From Intestinimonas butyriciproducens (GTDB lineage: Bacteria; Bacillota; Clostridia; Oscillospirales; Oscillospiraceae): 64,000 bases of DNA. The notes below the pieces were generated by a model. It searched no databases. It had not been told where the DNA came from and was given only the letters and a program-made list of their open reading frames with translations. Location: positions 744,001-808,000 of the forward strand of contig NZ_CP011524.1 in assembly GCF_004154955.1 (NCBI RefSeq), written 5' to 3'. How positions within the stretch are numbered: position 1 is the stretch's first letter; each line of letters starts with the position of its first letter. Shown piece after piece: positions 45,809-53,870 of the stretch. Both the position numbers and the translations under genes were made by a program.

Positions 45809-46836
45809 GGCATTTGCTCAACACGCTGTTCGTCCTGACGGAGGAGAGCTACTTGTCTCTGGACGGAGAAAATGTGGTGGTACTGGACGGCGAGCAGACG
45901 CTGGGACGGTTTCTCCTCCATACGCTGGAGGGCATCCTGTATTTTGGCTACAAAGGGGCCAGCCACGCGCTGATGGGAGCCTGTGCCAGGGGCGGGATCG
46001 GGTTGTGCTTTATGACGTCCAGGGGACGTTTTCTGGCGCGGACCTGTGGGGAGAGCAGAGGCAACGTGCTGTTGCGAAAGACACAGTGCCGCCTCTCGGA
46101 CAACGAGGCGGAGAGCTGTCTCATTGCGCGGGATTTCATCGCGGGCAAGCTGCACAATGCCCGATGGGTCCTGGAACGGGCCACCCGGGACCACGCCCTG
46201 CGTGTGGATACGGACAGGCTGAAGGGGGTCAGCACGGAGCTGGCCTCCGCAGCCAGGCGGGCGGCCGGGATTACATGCCTGGAGGAGCTTCGGGGCGTGG
46301 AGGGAGAAGGGGCCGCGCGCTATTTCAGCGTCTTTGACGAGTTGATCCTGCAAAATAAGGAGGCGTTCTTTTTTCAGGCCCGTTCCCGGCGGCCTCCCCT
46401 GGACAACGTGAACGCACTGCTCTCATTTGTCTATACCATCCTGACAAACGACTGCGCCTCGGCGCTGGAAGCCGTCGGGCTAGATCCCTACATGGGCTTT
46501 CTGCACCGCGACCGACCGGGGCGGAAGTCCTTGGCGCTGGATCTGATGGAGGAGTTGCGGCCTGCCTTTGCAGACCGTTTTGTCCTCTCCTGTATCAACA
46601 ACCGAATCGTCCAGCCCGAGCACTTTGCACGTCAGGAAACAGGGGCGGTCTTCCTGACAGACGTGGGACGCCGGGCCTTCTTGGCGGCCTATCAGACGCG
46701 GAAGAAGGAGCAGATCACCCGTCCCTTTTTGGGGGAAAAGCTGCCTTGGGGGTTGGTCCCCTATGTGCAGGCCCTGCTGCTGGCCCGTTGTCTGCGCGGG
46801 GATCTGGATGGGTATCCGCCGTTCCTGTGGAAGTGA
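45805..46836 (+). CDS. cas1: Cas1, CRISPR integrase (type I-C)
   Basis: A 343-residue Cas1 that inserts new spacers at the leader end with Cas2. Start MRHLLNTLFV at 45805 overlaps cas4. The catalytic region is intact: Glu in GVEGEGAARYF, the NVNALLSFVYTILTND block, His in GFLHRDRPGRKSLALDLMEE with the acidic residues just after, and RPAFADRF. The order cas4-cas1-cas2 and tight overlaps match complete I-C loci. Confidence 0.96.
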   Translation: MRHLLNTLFVLTEESYLSLDGENVVVLDGEQTLGRFLLHTLEGILYFGYKGASHALMGACARGGIGLCFMTSRGRFLARTCGESRGNVLLRKTQCRLSDNEAESCLIARDFIAGKLHNARWVLERATRDHALRVDTDRLKGVSTELASAARRAAGITCLEELRGVEGEGAARYFSVFDELILQNKEAFFFQARSRRPPLDNVNALLSFVYTILTNDCASALEAVGLDPYMGFLHRDRPGRKSLALDLMEELRPAFADRFVLSCINNRIVQPEHFARQETGAVFLTDVGRRAFLAAYQTRKKEQITRPFLGEKLPWGLVPYVQALLLARCLRGDLDGYPPFLWK

Positions 46837-46843
46837 GGATACT

Positions 46844-47134
46844 ATGCTGGTGCTGATCACATATGACGTGAATACGGAGGATGCCGCCGGAAGAAGGCGG
46901 TTGCGGTGGGTAGCGAGACAATGTGTGAATTATGGGCAGCGGGTACAGAACTCCGTGTTTGAGTGCGTCCTGGACGCGGCCCAATACCGCCAGGTACAGG
47001 CAAAGCTGATACAGATTGCCGATCTGGAGCGGGACAGCCTGCGGTTTTATATGCTGGGCAACAACTACAAAAGCAAGGTGGAGCACTTTGAAATAAAACC
47101 GTCCTATGAGGCGGAGGGGGTACTTATGGTGTAG
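46844..47134 (+). CDS. cas2: Cas2, structural partner of Cas1
   Basis: A 96-residue Cas2 with the N-terminal LVLITYDVNTEDAAGRRR (conserved Asp in the first strand), the YGQRVQNSVFECVLD motif and the ferredoxin-like fold length expected for I-C Cas2. GTGAGGATACT, 8 bases after cas1, precedes the ATG. It forms the central dimer of the spacer-integration complex. The array starts 161 bases downstream on the same strand. Confidence 0.96.
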   Translation: MLVLITYDVNTEDAAGRRRLRWVARQCVNYGQRVQNSVFECVLDAAQYRQVQAKLIQIADLERDSLRFYMLGNNYKSKVEHFEIKPSYEAEGVLMV

Positions 47135-47294
47135 TGCGAGGACGGAGCGTGCAGCCAATTGCAGAGACGTTCGCACCTGCAAAAGTGCAGTGGAGAAAAG
47201 AAATTGCAAATGTATGGGCCGCACGAGGGAGAGAAAGTTGAAATTTGTGTGCAAGATCGCCAAAATAGATAGGGGAAGTTTGTGCGATTTTACT
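47135..47294 (+). promoter_or_regulatory. CRISPR leader
   Basis: 160 bases between the cas2 stop and the first repeat, more A-rich than the cas genes, without a gene. By position it must carry the array promoter and the leader-anchoring site for spacer integration. No clear promoter boxes could be fixed. Confidence 0.6.
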
Positions 47295-47528
47295 GTCGCC
47301 CCCCACGCGGGGGCGTGGGTTGAAATTGGTTCTGACCTTCTGATTTCCGCAGTAACTCAAAGTCGCCCCCCACGCGGGGGCGTGGGTTGAAATGTGGAGA
47401 TCCTGGAGCTATGCCTGGAGGCTGCTGGTCGCCCCCCACGCGGGGGCGTGGGTTGAAATCGTCTGGAGGGAGACCGGGCCCTCTACGAGGCGGCGTCGCC
47501 CCCCCACGCGGGGGTTGTGTTGCACACC
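47295..47528 (+). CRISPR. Type I-C CRISPR array: three intact repeats, one degenerate end repeat, three spacers
   Basis: Three identical 32-base repeats at 47295-47326, 47362-47393 and 47428-47459, starting GTCGCC, with stem CCCACGC/GCGTGGG around GGGG and ending GGGTTGAAAT, the I-C form. Spacers are 35 (47327-47361), 34 (47394-47427) and 35 bases (47460-47494). A fourth copy starting at 47495 has an extra C and diverges after the GGGGG, losing the 3' GTTGAAAT handle; this is the usual decay at the trailer end. The array is on the same strand as cas genes and is unusually short. Confidence 0.95.
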
Positions 47529-47583
47529 AAAATGTGGTACGCTGGACAAGAAAAAATACCAGCAGTGAGGAGGAGCCCCAACG

Positions 47584-48675
47584 ATGAGTTTTACCCTTCC
47601 TGTCTATCAGCCCCCTGATTTTGCCGCACTTGGTCTGGGGGACGCCCCCGATGTAAAGCTGGTCCCTGCGGAGCGGGACGGCGTGGTACCGGAGCAGTAT
47701 CACGCCACCACCATGTTCCCCGAGTATTTCCGCCTGAACGGGCGGTGGGTGTTGGCCGAGGAGAGCCGCATGGACTGCGTGGCGGTATGCAGGGATGGGG
47801 CCGTCTCCATTGTGGAGTTCCGCAATGTGAAGAAGGGAGATCCGGTTGCCGTGGGCCGCACGGAGGATGGCGGTGAGGGAATTTATGTCCACACCGGCGG
47901 CTTTGGAGAGGAGGGCGGCGGTGGGGAGACCTTCTCCTTCCGGCAGGGACGCTCCAGGGAGACCGCTTACTCCATGGACTATGACTCCATTTACGAGCTT
48001 TTAAAGTATGAGCGCGACCATGGGAACATCATCTGGGTCATGGGCCCGGCCTGCGCTTTTGATGCGGATGCCCGTTCGGCGTTCGCCGCTCTGGTGCGGG
48101 AGGGCTTTGTGGATGGCATCCTAGCGGGTAACGCCCTGGCCACCCACGACCTGGAGGCGGGCTACCGGGGTACCGCCCTGGGGCAGGACGTATATACCCA
48201 GAGGTCCGTCCCCAATGGGCATTATAATCATATCGACACCATCAACGAGGTCCGCAGGCTGGGGTCCGTTCAGGCTTTTGTGGATTCGGGCGAGGTAAGG
48301 GACGGCATCCTCTACGAGTGTGTAAAAAAGTCCGTTCCTTTTGTTTTGGTGGGGTCCGTCCGGGATGACGGCCCGCTGCCCGAAGTATATGGAAATGTGT
48401 ACGAGGGGCAGAACGCCATGCGGGACCTGGTGCGGAAAGCCACCACGATCATCTGTATGGCGTCGACTCTGCATACGGTGGCCACGGGAAATATGACCCC
48501 TTGTTATCGGGTGGTGAACGGTTCGGTGCGGCCCCTCTATTTTTACTCAGTGGATATCTCGGAGTTCGCCGTCAATAAGCTGCGGGACCGGGGCAGCCTG
48601 TCGGTCAAGACCATTGTCACAAACGTCCAGGATTTTATCGTCAACGTGCGGAAAGGCGTCTGCGGAGACGCATAA
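47584..48675 (+). CDS. COG1915/TIGR00300 family protein (LOR/SDH-domain; ornithine cyclodeaminase-like)
   Basis: A 363-residue protein of the LOR/SDH bifunctional conserved-domain family. Characteristic stretches are GILAGNALATHDLEAGYRGT, the GHYNHIDTINEVRRLGS block, VPFVLVGSVRDDGPLPEV and ATTIICMASTLHTVATGNM. Archaeal members act as NAD-dependent ornithine cyclodeaminases and the cyanobacterial arginine dihydrolases carry it as C-terminal domain, so arginine/ornithine metabolism is likely (family knowledge). GAGGAGCCCCAACG precedes the ATG. It begins 56 bases after the decayed CRISPR repeat and ends in its own terminator; there is no evidence that it belongs to the CRISPR system. Confidence 0.8.
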   Translation: MSFTLPVYQPPDFAALGLGDAPDVKLVPAERDGVVPEQYHATTMFPEYFRLNGRWVLAEESRMDCVAVCRDGAVSIVEFRNVKKGDPVAVGRTEDGGEGIYVHTGGFGEEGGGGETFSFRQGRSRETAYSMDYDSIYELLKYERDHGNIIWVMGPACAFDADARSAFAALVREGFVDGILAGNALATHDLEAGYRGTALGQDVYTQRSVPNGHYNHIDTINEVRRLGSVQAFVDSGEVRDGILYECVKKSVPFVLVGSVRDDGPLPEVYGNVYEGQNAMRDLVRKATTIICMASTLHTVATGNMTPCYRVVNGSVRPLYFYSVDISEFAVNKLRDRGSLSVKTIVTNVQDFIVNVRKGVCGDA

Positions 48676-48725
48676 AAAATAGGTGGAAAGGGCGTTTCGA
48701 ATGAATTATTCGCCCGGTAAAACGA

Positions 48726-48764
48726 GCGGGAGCCGCCCGACCGTTACGGTCGGGCGGCTCCCGC
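48726..48764. terminator. Terminator after the COG1915 gene
   Basis: A perfect 18-bp stem: GCGGGAGCCGCCCGACCG (48726-48743) with its complement at 48747-48764, loop TTA, followed by a CT-rich stretch with TTTTCATTT a little later. Confidence 0.75.
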
Positions 48765-48839
48765 CTCTCTTGCCTTTTCATTTGCCCCAGCGCCCTTTTT
48801 CAGGTTCGCGGCAGGCCCGCTCGGATCAGCATTGCCAAA

Positions 48840-48868
48840 AGCCCCGAACGCACGTGGCGTCCGGGGCT
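48840..48868 (-). terminator. Terminator of the RHH gene
   Basis: AGCCCCGAACGC (48840-48851) pairs with GCGTCCGGGGCT (48857-48868); on the minus strand the stem is followed by TTTTGG. It overlaps the RHH stop codon. Confidence 0.75.
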
Positions 48869-49086
48869 CAGCTTTTGTCCCGCATGGCCTCGCCGGCGGT
48901 CCCGGAAGCGGCCTGATCCCGTTCCATGGTCTCGTCTATCGCCCGGTTGATAAAGCCGTTCACAGACTCCCTGCGGGACTCTGCATGGGCCTTGATAATT
49001 TCTTCCTTTCCCTTTTGCGTTGTGAGGTTTATGCGATCAACGTTCTCTTTCTGTCGATGGTTTTTATATTCGGTCTTTCCTGCCAT
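48868..49086 (-). CDS. Ribbon-helix-helix (Arc-like) DNA-binding protein
   Basis: A 72-residue protein. The core DRINLTTQKGKEEIIKAHAE followed by SVNGFINRAIDETM is a ribbon-helix-helix motif: one beta strand for DNA contact, two helices for dimerisation. The start at 49086 is fixed by GGAAGGAGGAAAGC. No toxin gene lies next to it, so it is an orphan regulator or an antitoxin without partner. A longer reading from 49227 is not supported by a ribosome-binding site. Confidence 0.75.
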   Translation of the reverse strand: MAGKTEYKNHRQKENVDRINLTTQKGKEEIIKAHAESRRESVNGFINRAIDETMERDQAASGTAGEAMRDKS

Positions 49087-49225
49087 GCTTTCCTCCTTCC
49101 TGAGGCGATATTGAAATATGGATACTTTCTCCCTTATGTCCCTAGTATAACGCAAAATGCAATCGTGCGCACGATAATGTATTATAATATCAGAAAAAGG
49201 GAGCGCGTCAAGGCGCAGCGCAGGC

Positions 49226-49271
49226 AAAAAGGCGGGAACCCCCTAGCCGTTGCGGCCGGACGGCTCCCGCC
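49226..49271 (-). terminator. Stem-loop, terminator-like on the minus strand
   Basis: GGCGGGA (49231-49237) with TCCCGCC (49265-49271) and inner AGCCGT/ACGGCT; on the minus strand it ends in TTTTT. No gene on that strand ends here, so it may be a remnant. The 366 bases 49087-49452 otherwise hold only the RHH promoter region and the start signals of the next gene. Confidence 0.4.
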
Positions 49272-49452
49272 CGTTCTTTTCCGTATGGGTTCCCCGGAGG
49301 CGCTTTGCCTGGCTTGCCTGCATTGCCGGTTTCACTTGAGAGGGGGGAAGATCTGATGGAATTTAACGCGATATTCGGCCTCACGGCAACCAGGAGTTGC
49401 TTGCATCGCCTGCGTTCCGGTGGTAAGCTCTCTATAAAAGGAGGGAAAACCT

Positions 49453-49914
49453 ATGGAGACGAAGAACGCGATATTGGAGCTGCGCAGACATGCGGGGCTG
49501 TCCCAAGATGCATTTGCCGAAAGGTTGCTGGTCACAAGACAGGCCGTGTCCAAGTGGGAAAGTGGAGACACCGTCCCCAGTACGGACACGTTACGGCGGA
49601 TCGCGGAGCTCTTTCATGTGTCTGTAGACTACCTTCTGGGGCGTCCGGCAGCACTTTGCCAGAGCTGCGGCATGTCCTTGGTGATGGACAGCGATAAAGG
49701 GACCCGGAAGGATGGGAGCAGATCGGAAGAGTACTGCGCCTTCTGCTTCCAGCACGGGGCGTTCACCCAGGACCTCACCATGGAAGAACTGATCGAACAC
49801 AATCTGCAGGATCTGAGCGAGTGGAACCAGGTGGTTGGACTACAGCTCACGGAACAGGAGGCAAGGGCGCAGCTTATGGAGTTTCTGCCGACGCTGAAGC
49901 GGTGGAAGGCGTAG
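49453..49914 (+). CDS. XRE-family regulator with C-terminal zinc ribbon
   Basis: A 153-residue protein combining an N-terminal Cro/C1 helix-turn-helix (LRRHAGLSQDAFAERLLVTR, then AVSKWESGDTVPS) with a putative zinc ribbon: Cys69, Cys72, Cys95 and Cys98 in CQSCGM and CAFC. A short helical tail follows (MEELIEHNLQDLSEW). The zinc-ribbon part on its own is a known small domain in Clostridia; the fusion suggests a metal- or redox-sensitive regulator, which is inference. AAAAGGAGGGAAAACCT precedes the ATG. Its 3' end overlaps the convergent GNAT gene by 41 bases. Confidence 0.85.
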   Translation: METKNAILELRRHAGLSQDAFAERLLVTRQAVSKWESGDTVPSTDTLRRIAELFHVSVDYLLGRPAALCQSCGMSLVMDSDKGTRKDGSRSEEYCAFCFQHGAFTQDLTMEELIEHNLQDLSEWNQVVGLQLTEQEARAQLMEFLPTLKRWKA

Positions 49915-50503
49915 CCGGCGCAGCCGTGCCCGGCCGGCGGGAAACCGCCGGCCGGGCCGCGCCGCCACGGAGCTCCTTTTCAAAACAGATCAGGTTCTCC
50001 CGGGCAAAGCCTTCGAAAAAGAATTCCGCCGATCCGGCCAGCCGGTAGCCCAATTTGGGATAAAAGGCAGCGGCAGGGGCATTGCCCTCATAGGTGTCAA
50101 GGCGGATGACCCGACAGCCCTGACCGGTGGCCAGGCCCTCAGCAAAGGCCACGAATCGGCGGCCCCGGCCGCCGCCCGCGCACTCGGGACGGATGCAAAG
50201 GGTGTGGATGACCAGGACCTGTTTGGGCTTTGCCTGGGTTGTCCAGGAAATGGAGCCGTACTCGGGCGGCTGGACATGGTTGAGGTTGGCGCAGCCCAGA
50301 ATGTGGCCGTTGACCTCGTCCACATAGAGGGTGCCGTCCGCCAGAGCTCTCTCGGCGGTGGCACGGCAGGGGTAGACGCCGCGCTGCCAGTTGGTCCAAT
50401 GGCAGCCGGTCTGCTCTTCCCGGTCCAGTACGGCTTCATAGACGGCGGCGACCCCGTCCAGGTCGGCGGCGGTGGCTTTGCGAATCATCATCGGTTTCCT
50501 CAT
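49874..50503 (-). CDS. GNAT-family N-acetyltransferase
   Basis: A 209-residue acetyltransferase. Residues 5-165 form the GNAT fold: IRKATAADLDGVAAVYEAVL at the start, VIHTLCIRPECAGGGRGRRF carries the acetyl-CoA phosphate-binding loop, and YEGNAPAAAFYPKLGYRLAG is the typical C-terminal motif. Substrate unknown. The last ~30 residues are Ala/Pro/Arg-rich and are encoded by a GC hairpin (GCCCGGCCGGCGG at 49928-49940 and complement to 49957), running into the neighbouring convergent gene; they look like read-through beyond the domain. It begins in ATGA overlap with the small gene upstream, so the two are an operon. Confidence 0.88.
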   Translation of the reverse strand: MRKPMMIRKATAADLDGVAAVYEAVLDREEQTGCHWTNWQRGVYPCRATAERALADGTLYVDEVNGHILGCANLNHVQPPEYGSISWTTQAKPKQVLVIHTLCIRPECAGGGRGRRFVAFAEGLATGQGCRVIRLDTYEGNAPAAAFYPKLGYRLAGSAEFFFEGFARENLICFEKELRGGAARPAVSRRPGTAAPATPSTASASAETP

Positions 50504-50718
50504 TTCTTCCTGTGTGACGAAAAAGACGCCGATCCCCGCTGGAACTTCCGCCTCAACCGGCGCCAGAAAGTATCGGGCTCGTAGCCCTTGGCGGTCCGGA
50601 AGGCGCGCTCAGCCTCCTTCGCCCGCTTGAGGGCCTTTTTCTCATCCCGGCCTGTCCCTACATAGAGGGGAAGATTTGTGTTCATCCTGGCCTGCTGCAT
50701 TGCGGAGGGGTCCAGCAT
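50500..50718 (-). CDS. Small basic protein (72 residues), unknown
   Basis: A 72-residue protein starting MLDPSAMQQARMNTNLPL at an ATG with AAAGGAG seven bases before it. The middle is strongly charged and helical (DEKKALKRAKEAERAF), the end very basic (RRLRRKFQRGS). No known domain. It overlaps the GNAT start by 4 bases and is divergent from topB, whose start is 140 bases away. The composition suggests nucleic-acid or ribosome contact, which is only a guess. Confidence 0.6.
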   Translation of the reverse strand: MLDPSAMQQARMNTNLPLYVGTGRDEKKALKRAKEAERAFRTAKGYEPDTFWRRLRRKFQRGSASFSSHRKK

Positions 50719-50858
50719 ACGAACTCCTTTCTCCATAAAAGCCAATACTCTCATAAAAGGAATCGATTCGGGAAAGGCGTTTGTGACAGGGAGGCGATTG
50801 TTTTTTCCCTGTTCTTCCAGTATAATGGAGCCAAACTGGAAAAGCAAGGAGTTTTGGC

Positions 50859-53039
50859 ATGGCAAAGACGCTGGTGCTGGCGGAAAAGCCGTCGGTAGGA
50901 AAGGAGCTCGCCCGCGTACTGGGATGCAGGCGTGGGGGAGAGGGCTGTCTGGAGGGGGAACGGTATATCGTGACCTGGGCCCTGGGCCACTTGGTGGAGC
51001 TGGCCCCTCCGGAGGCCTACGACAAGGCCTGGGAGAAATGGGACCTGCTGACCCTGCCCATGTTGCCGGAGCACATGAAGACCGCGGTTATCAAGGAGAC
51101 CGGGCGGCAGTTCCGCGCGGTCCAAGCCCTGATGCGCCGGGGGGACGTGCAGGAACTGGTCATCGCCACCGATGCCGGCCGGGAGGGGGAACTGGTGGCC
51201 CGGTGGATCATGGAGAAAGCGGGATGGAACAAGCCCGCCAAGCGGCTGTGGATATCCTCCCAGACCGACAAGGCCATCCGGGACGGCTTTTCCCATCTGC
51301 GCCCTGCGGGAGAATATGACGATCTTTTCCACTCGGCCCGCGCCCGCAGCGAGGCCGACTGGCTGGTGGGGCTCAACGTCACTCGGGCGCTCACCTGTAA
51401 GCACGGGGCCCAGCTCTCCGCCGGGCGCGTCCAGACCCCTACCCTGGCCCTGATTGTGGACCGGGAGGAGGAGATCAGGCGCTTTGTCCCGCAGGAGTAT
51501 TTCACCGTGCAGGCGAAGTGCCGGGGGTTCACGGCCACCTGGCGGGACCGGAACGGACAGACCAGGACCTTCGACCGGGAACGGGCGGAGCACCTCTGCG
51601 CCGCCCTCCAGGGAAAGCATGGCGTGCTCAGCGAGGTGAAGCGGACCCTCCGGCAGGCGCCGCCCCCGGCGGCCTATGACCTTACGGAGCTGCAGCGGGA
51701 CGCCAACCGGAAATACGCCTACTCCGCCAAGGAGACCCTCTCGCTGATGCAGTCCCTGTATGAGCGGCACAAGCTGCTCACCTATCCCCGCACCGACTCC
51801 CGGTATATCTCCGACGATGTGGTGAGCACACTTCCCGAGCGGCTCAAGAGCGTCATGGTGGACGAATATCGGGACCTGGCCCGGGCCATCCTCATGAAGC
51901 GGCCGCTTCAGACCAGGTTCCTGGTCGACAACGCCAGGGTCACTGATCACCACGCCATCCTCCCCACCGAGGAGCAGCCGGAGCTCTTCCGTCTGTCCGG
52001 TCCGGAGCGGAACATCTATGATCTGGTGGTCCGGCGATTTTTGGCGGTGCTCCTGCCTCCCTGCGAATATGAGGAGACCAGGCTCACCCTCACGGTGGGC
52101 GGCGAGACCTTTACGGCCAGAGGAAAAATTATGAAGGAGCCGGGGTGGCGCGCGGCCTACGTCCTCTTCCTCCTGGAAGAGGACGAGGAGGAAGAGGGGG
52201 AGGAGCGGGAGCAATCCCTGCCTCCCCTGCGGCAGGGAGACTCTGTGGAGGTGCTCTCCGCAAGGGTGAGCACGGGCAAGACCGCACCTCCCAAGCGCTA
52301 CACGGAGGCCACGCTGCTCACGGCCATGGAGCACCCGCCCACCCAGGGTATGGATCGGGCCCAGGGAAAGATCCTGGAAGAGACCGGCGGCCTGGGGACG
52401 CCCGCCACCCGGGCGGACATCATCGAGAAGCTTTTTTCTGCGTTCTATATCGAGCGCCGGGGCAGGGAGCTGGTCCCCACCTCCAAGGGGCGTCAGGTGG
52501 TGGAGCTGGCGCCGGCGGACCTCCGCTCCGCCCAGCTCACCGCCCGGTGGGAGAAGCGGCTGGGGGACATCGCGCGGGGCCTGGAGCGGGAGAGCGCCTT
52601 TGTAAGCGAAATGCGCGGGTATGCATCCCGGCTGGTGGGAGAGGTGAAGACAAGCGACGCCGTCTACCGCCACGACAACGTAACCCGGGAGAAGTGCCCG
52701 GACTGCGGCAAGTTCCTTCTGGCCGTCCAGGGCAAGCGGGGAAAGATGCTGGTGTGTCCGGACCGGGAGTGCGGCTACCGGCGGAGTGTCACCCGGACCA
52801 CCAATGCCCGCTGCCCCAACTGCCACAAAAAGATGGAGCTTCGGGGCGAAGGGGAAAAGCAGCTCTTCGCCTGTGTGTGCGGTTATCGGGAACGGCTCTC
52901 CGACTTTAAGAAGCGGCATGCGCACAGCGCCGCGGGAAAGCGGGACGTACAGCGATTCCTACAGAATCAGCGGGAGGAGAAGGGGACCTCCGCCATGGCG
53001 GAGCAGCTCAAAAAGTGGCTGGAGCAGCAGGAAAAATGA
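50859..53039 (+). CDS. topB: DNA topoisomerase III
   Basis: A 726-residue type IA topoisomerase. The Toprim domain starts at KTLVLAEKPSVGKELARVLG (Glu9) and includes ATDAGREGELVARWI (DxD region). The catalytic Tyr309 lies in LLTYPRTDSRYIS. The C-terminus, after about residue 600, carries two zinc-ribbon pairs (CPDCGKFLLA with CPDREC, and CPNCHKKME with CVCGY). It relaxes or decatenates single-stranded-containing DNA. TopB copies are often carried by conjugative elements, but neighbours and base composition here look chromosomal. Start follows AGCAAGGAGTTTTGGC. Followed by a strong terminator. Confidence 0.95.
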   Translation: MAKTLVLAEKPSVGKELARVLGCRRGGEGCLEGERYIVTWALGHLVELAPPEAYDKAWEKWDLLTLPMLPEHMKTAVIKETGRQFRAVQALMRRGDVQELVIATDAGREGELVARWIMEKAGWNKPAKRLWISSQTDKAIRDGFSHLRPAGEYDDLFHSARARSEADWLVGLNVTRALTCKHGAQLSAGRVQTPTLALIVDREEEIRRFVPQEYFTVQAKCRGFTATWRDRNGQTRTFDRERAEHLCAALQGKHGVLSEVKRTLRQAPPPAAYDLTELQRDANRKYAYSAKETLSLMQSLYERHKLLTYPRTDSRYISDDVVSTLPERLKSVMVDEYRDLARAILMKRPLQTRFLVDNARVTDHHAILPTEEQPELFRLSGPERNIYDLVVRRFLAVLLPPCEYEETRLTLTVGGETFTARGKIMKEPGWRAAYVLFLLEEDEEEEGEEREQSLPPLRQGDSVEVLSARVSTGKTAPPKRYTEATLLTAMEHPPTQGMDRAQGKILEETGGLGTPATRADIIEKLFSAFYIERRGRELVPTSKGRQVVELAPADLRSAQLTARWEKRLGDIARGLERESAFVSEMRGYASRLVGEVKTSDAVYRHDNVTREKCPDCGKFLLAVQGKRGKMLVCPDRECGYRRSVTRTTNARCPNCHKKMELRGEGEKQLFACVCGYRERLSDFKKRHAHSAAGKRDVQRFLQNQREEKGTSAMAEQLKKWLEQQEK

Positions 53040-53040
53040 A

Positions 53041-53074
53041 AAAATGGGAGACCGGCGCGCCGGTCTCCCATTTT
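53041..53074. terminator. Bidirectional terminator after topB
   Basis: A self-complementary 34-base sequence (AAAATGGGAGACCGGC with its complement) with A- and T-runs at the ends; serves topB and the convergent 79-residue gene, whose stop is at its edge. Confidence 0.85.
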
Positions 53075-53312
53075 ATCTTTGGCCGTGGCGGAGGAATGCC
53101 TGCACCAGCACACGGCGGGCTTCGTCCTTCGTTGAAAACACCGGACATCTGCCGGTCAGATAGTCGATCGCCATCCGGTAGTCCTCCAGGCCGAAGGGCT
53201 CGTTGGGCAGCGCCAGAATGGTCTCGACCTGTTCCGGTGTTATGGAGATGTAGTGCAGGTCGGACAGATAGGCACAGCCCAACTGTTCCGTCAAGTAGTC
53301 CAGAAAATCCAT
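53073..53312 (-). CDS. Hypothetical 79-residue protein
   Basis: A 79-residue acidic protein (MDFLDYLTEQLGCAYLSD, then ITPEQVETILALPNEPFGLE and DYLTGRCPVFSTKDEARRVL). It reads like a small globular helical protein, not a shadow of another gene, because nothing lies opposite and it ends exactly at a terminator. GGGGAGG stands 13 bases upstream of the ATG, a little far. I do not recognise it; small Clostridial proteins of this kind are generally uncharacterised. Confidence 0.55.
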   Translation of the reverse strand: MDFLDYLTEQLGCAYLSDLHYISITPEQVETILALPNEPFGLEDYRMAIDYLTGRCPVFSTKDEARRVLVQAFLRHGQR

Positions 53313-53465
53313 TCCGCGCTCAGGCCTCCCCAGAGAGATATCTCACCACCAGCGGGCAGATAGGCTTAGTATAGCATGGGAGGAAAAGAAAAACAACACT
53401 GATCGCTCTACTTTTATGACAAGCTGTCTGTATCTTGAGCCGGGTCATCGATAGAATAAAAATGG

Positions 53466-53798
53466 GTGATGAACATGTCGGTAGACTACGCTGCGATTGG
53501 ACAGCGGATCAAAGGGCGGCGGCGGGAACAGAAGCGGACCCAGGAGTGGCTGGCCGAACAGCTCCAGGTTTCCGTGGGCTACATCAGCCAGATCGAGCGC
53601 GGGGTCACAAAGGTGAATCTGGACACCCTGTCGGAGATCGGCGCCAGTCTGGGTTGTGATCTGGGAGAGCTGGTCACCGGCGTTGCCGCCAGCTCGCCGC
53701 TTTACCTGGACCGGGAGGTGGCCCAGACGCTGCAAAAAATGAATGCCCGCCAAAAAAGCATGCTCATGGAGATGGCGGACCTGATTTTGAACTATTGA
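53466..53798 (+). CDS. XRE-family transcriptional regulator
   Basis: A ~108-residue protein with a Cro/C1 helix-turn-helix (IGQRIKGRRREQKRTQEWLA, then VSVGYISQIERGVTKVN and DTLSEIGASLGCDLGEL) and a short C-terminal helix (ARQKSMLMEMADLILNY). In-frame starts are GTG 53466, ATG 53469 and ATG 53475; with a weak ribosome-binding site none can be excluded, and 53475 gives the standard length before the motif. Stands alone, ending at a terminator. Targets unknown. Confidence 0.82.
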   Translation: MMNMSVDYAAIGQRIKGRRREQKRTQEWLAEQLQVSVGYISQIERGVTKVNLDTLSEIGASLGCDLGELVTGVAASSPLYLDREVAQTLQKMNARQKSMLMEMADLILNY

Positions 53799-53818
53799 AG
53801 AGGGCCATGGCACATGAG

Positions 53819-53862
53819 AAAACGCCCCCGCGCGCCTGCATCGGTGCGCGGGGGCGTTTTTA
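53819..53862. terminator. Bidirectional terminator between the XRE gene and pncB
   Basis: AAAACGCCCCCGCGC (53819-53833) pairs with GCGCGGGGGCGTTTT (53846-53860), ends in T-runs on both strands. Confidence 0.85.
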
Positions 53863-53870
53863 TCGCGGCC

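Noticed and set aside
47495-47528. CRISPR array continuing beyond the fourth repeat
   Set aside because: The fourth copy loses the repeat pattern halfway and no further copy follows before the gene at 47584.
48683-48916. Plus-strand small frame after the COG1915 gene
   Set aside because: It spans two terminator hairpins and the opposite RHH gene; no coding support.
50751-52925. Minus-strand frame of 724 codons opposite topB
   Set aside because: TopB on the plus strand has all catalytic motifs; the opposite frame is a shadow.
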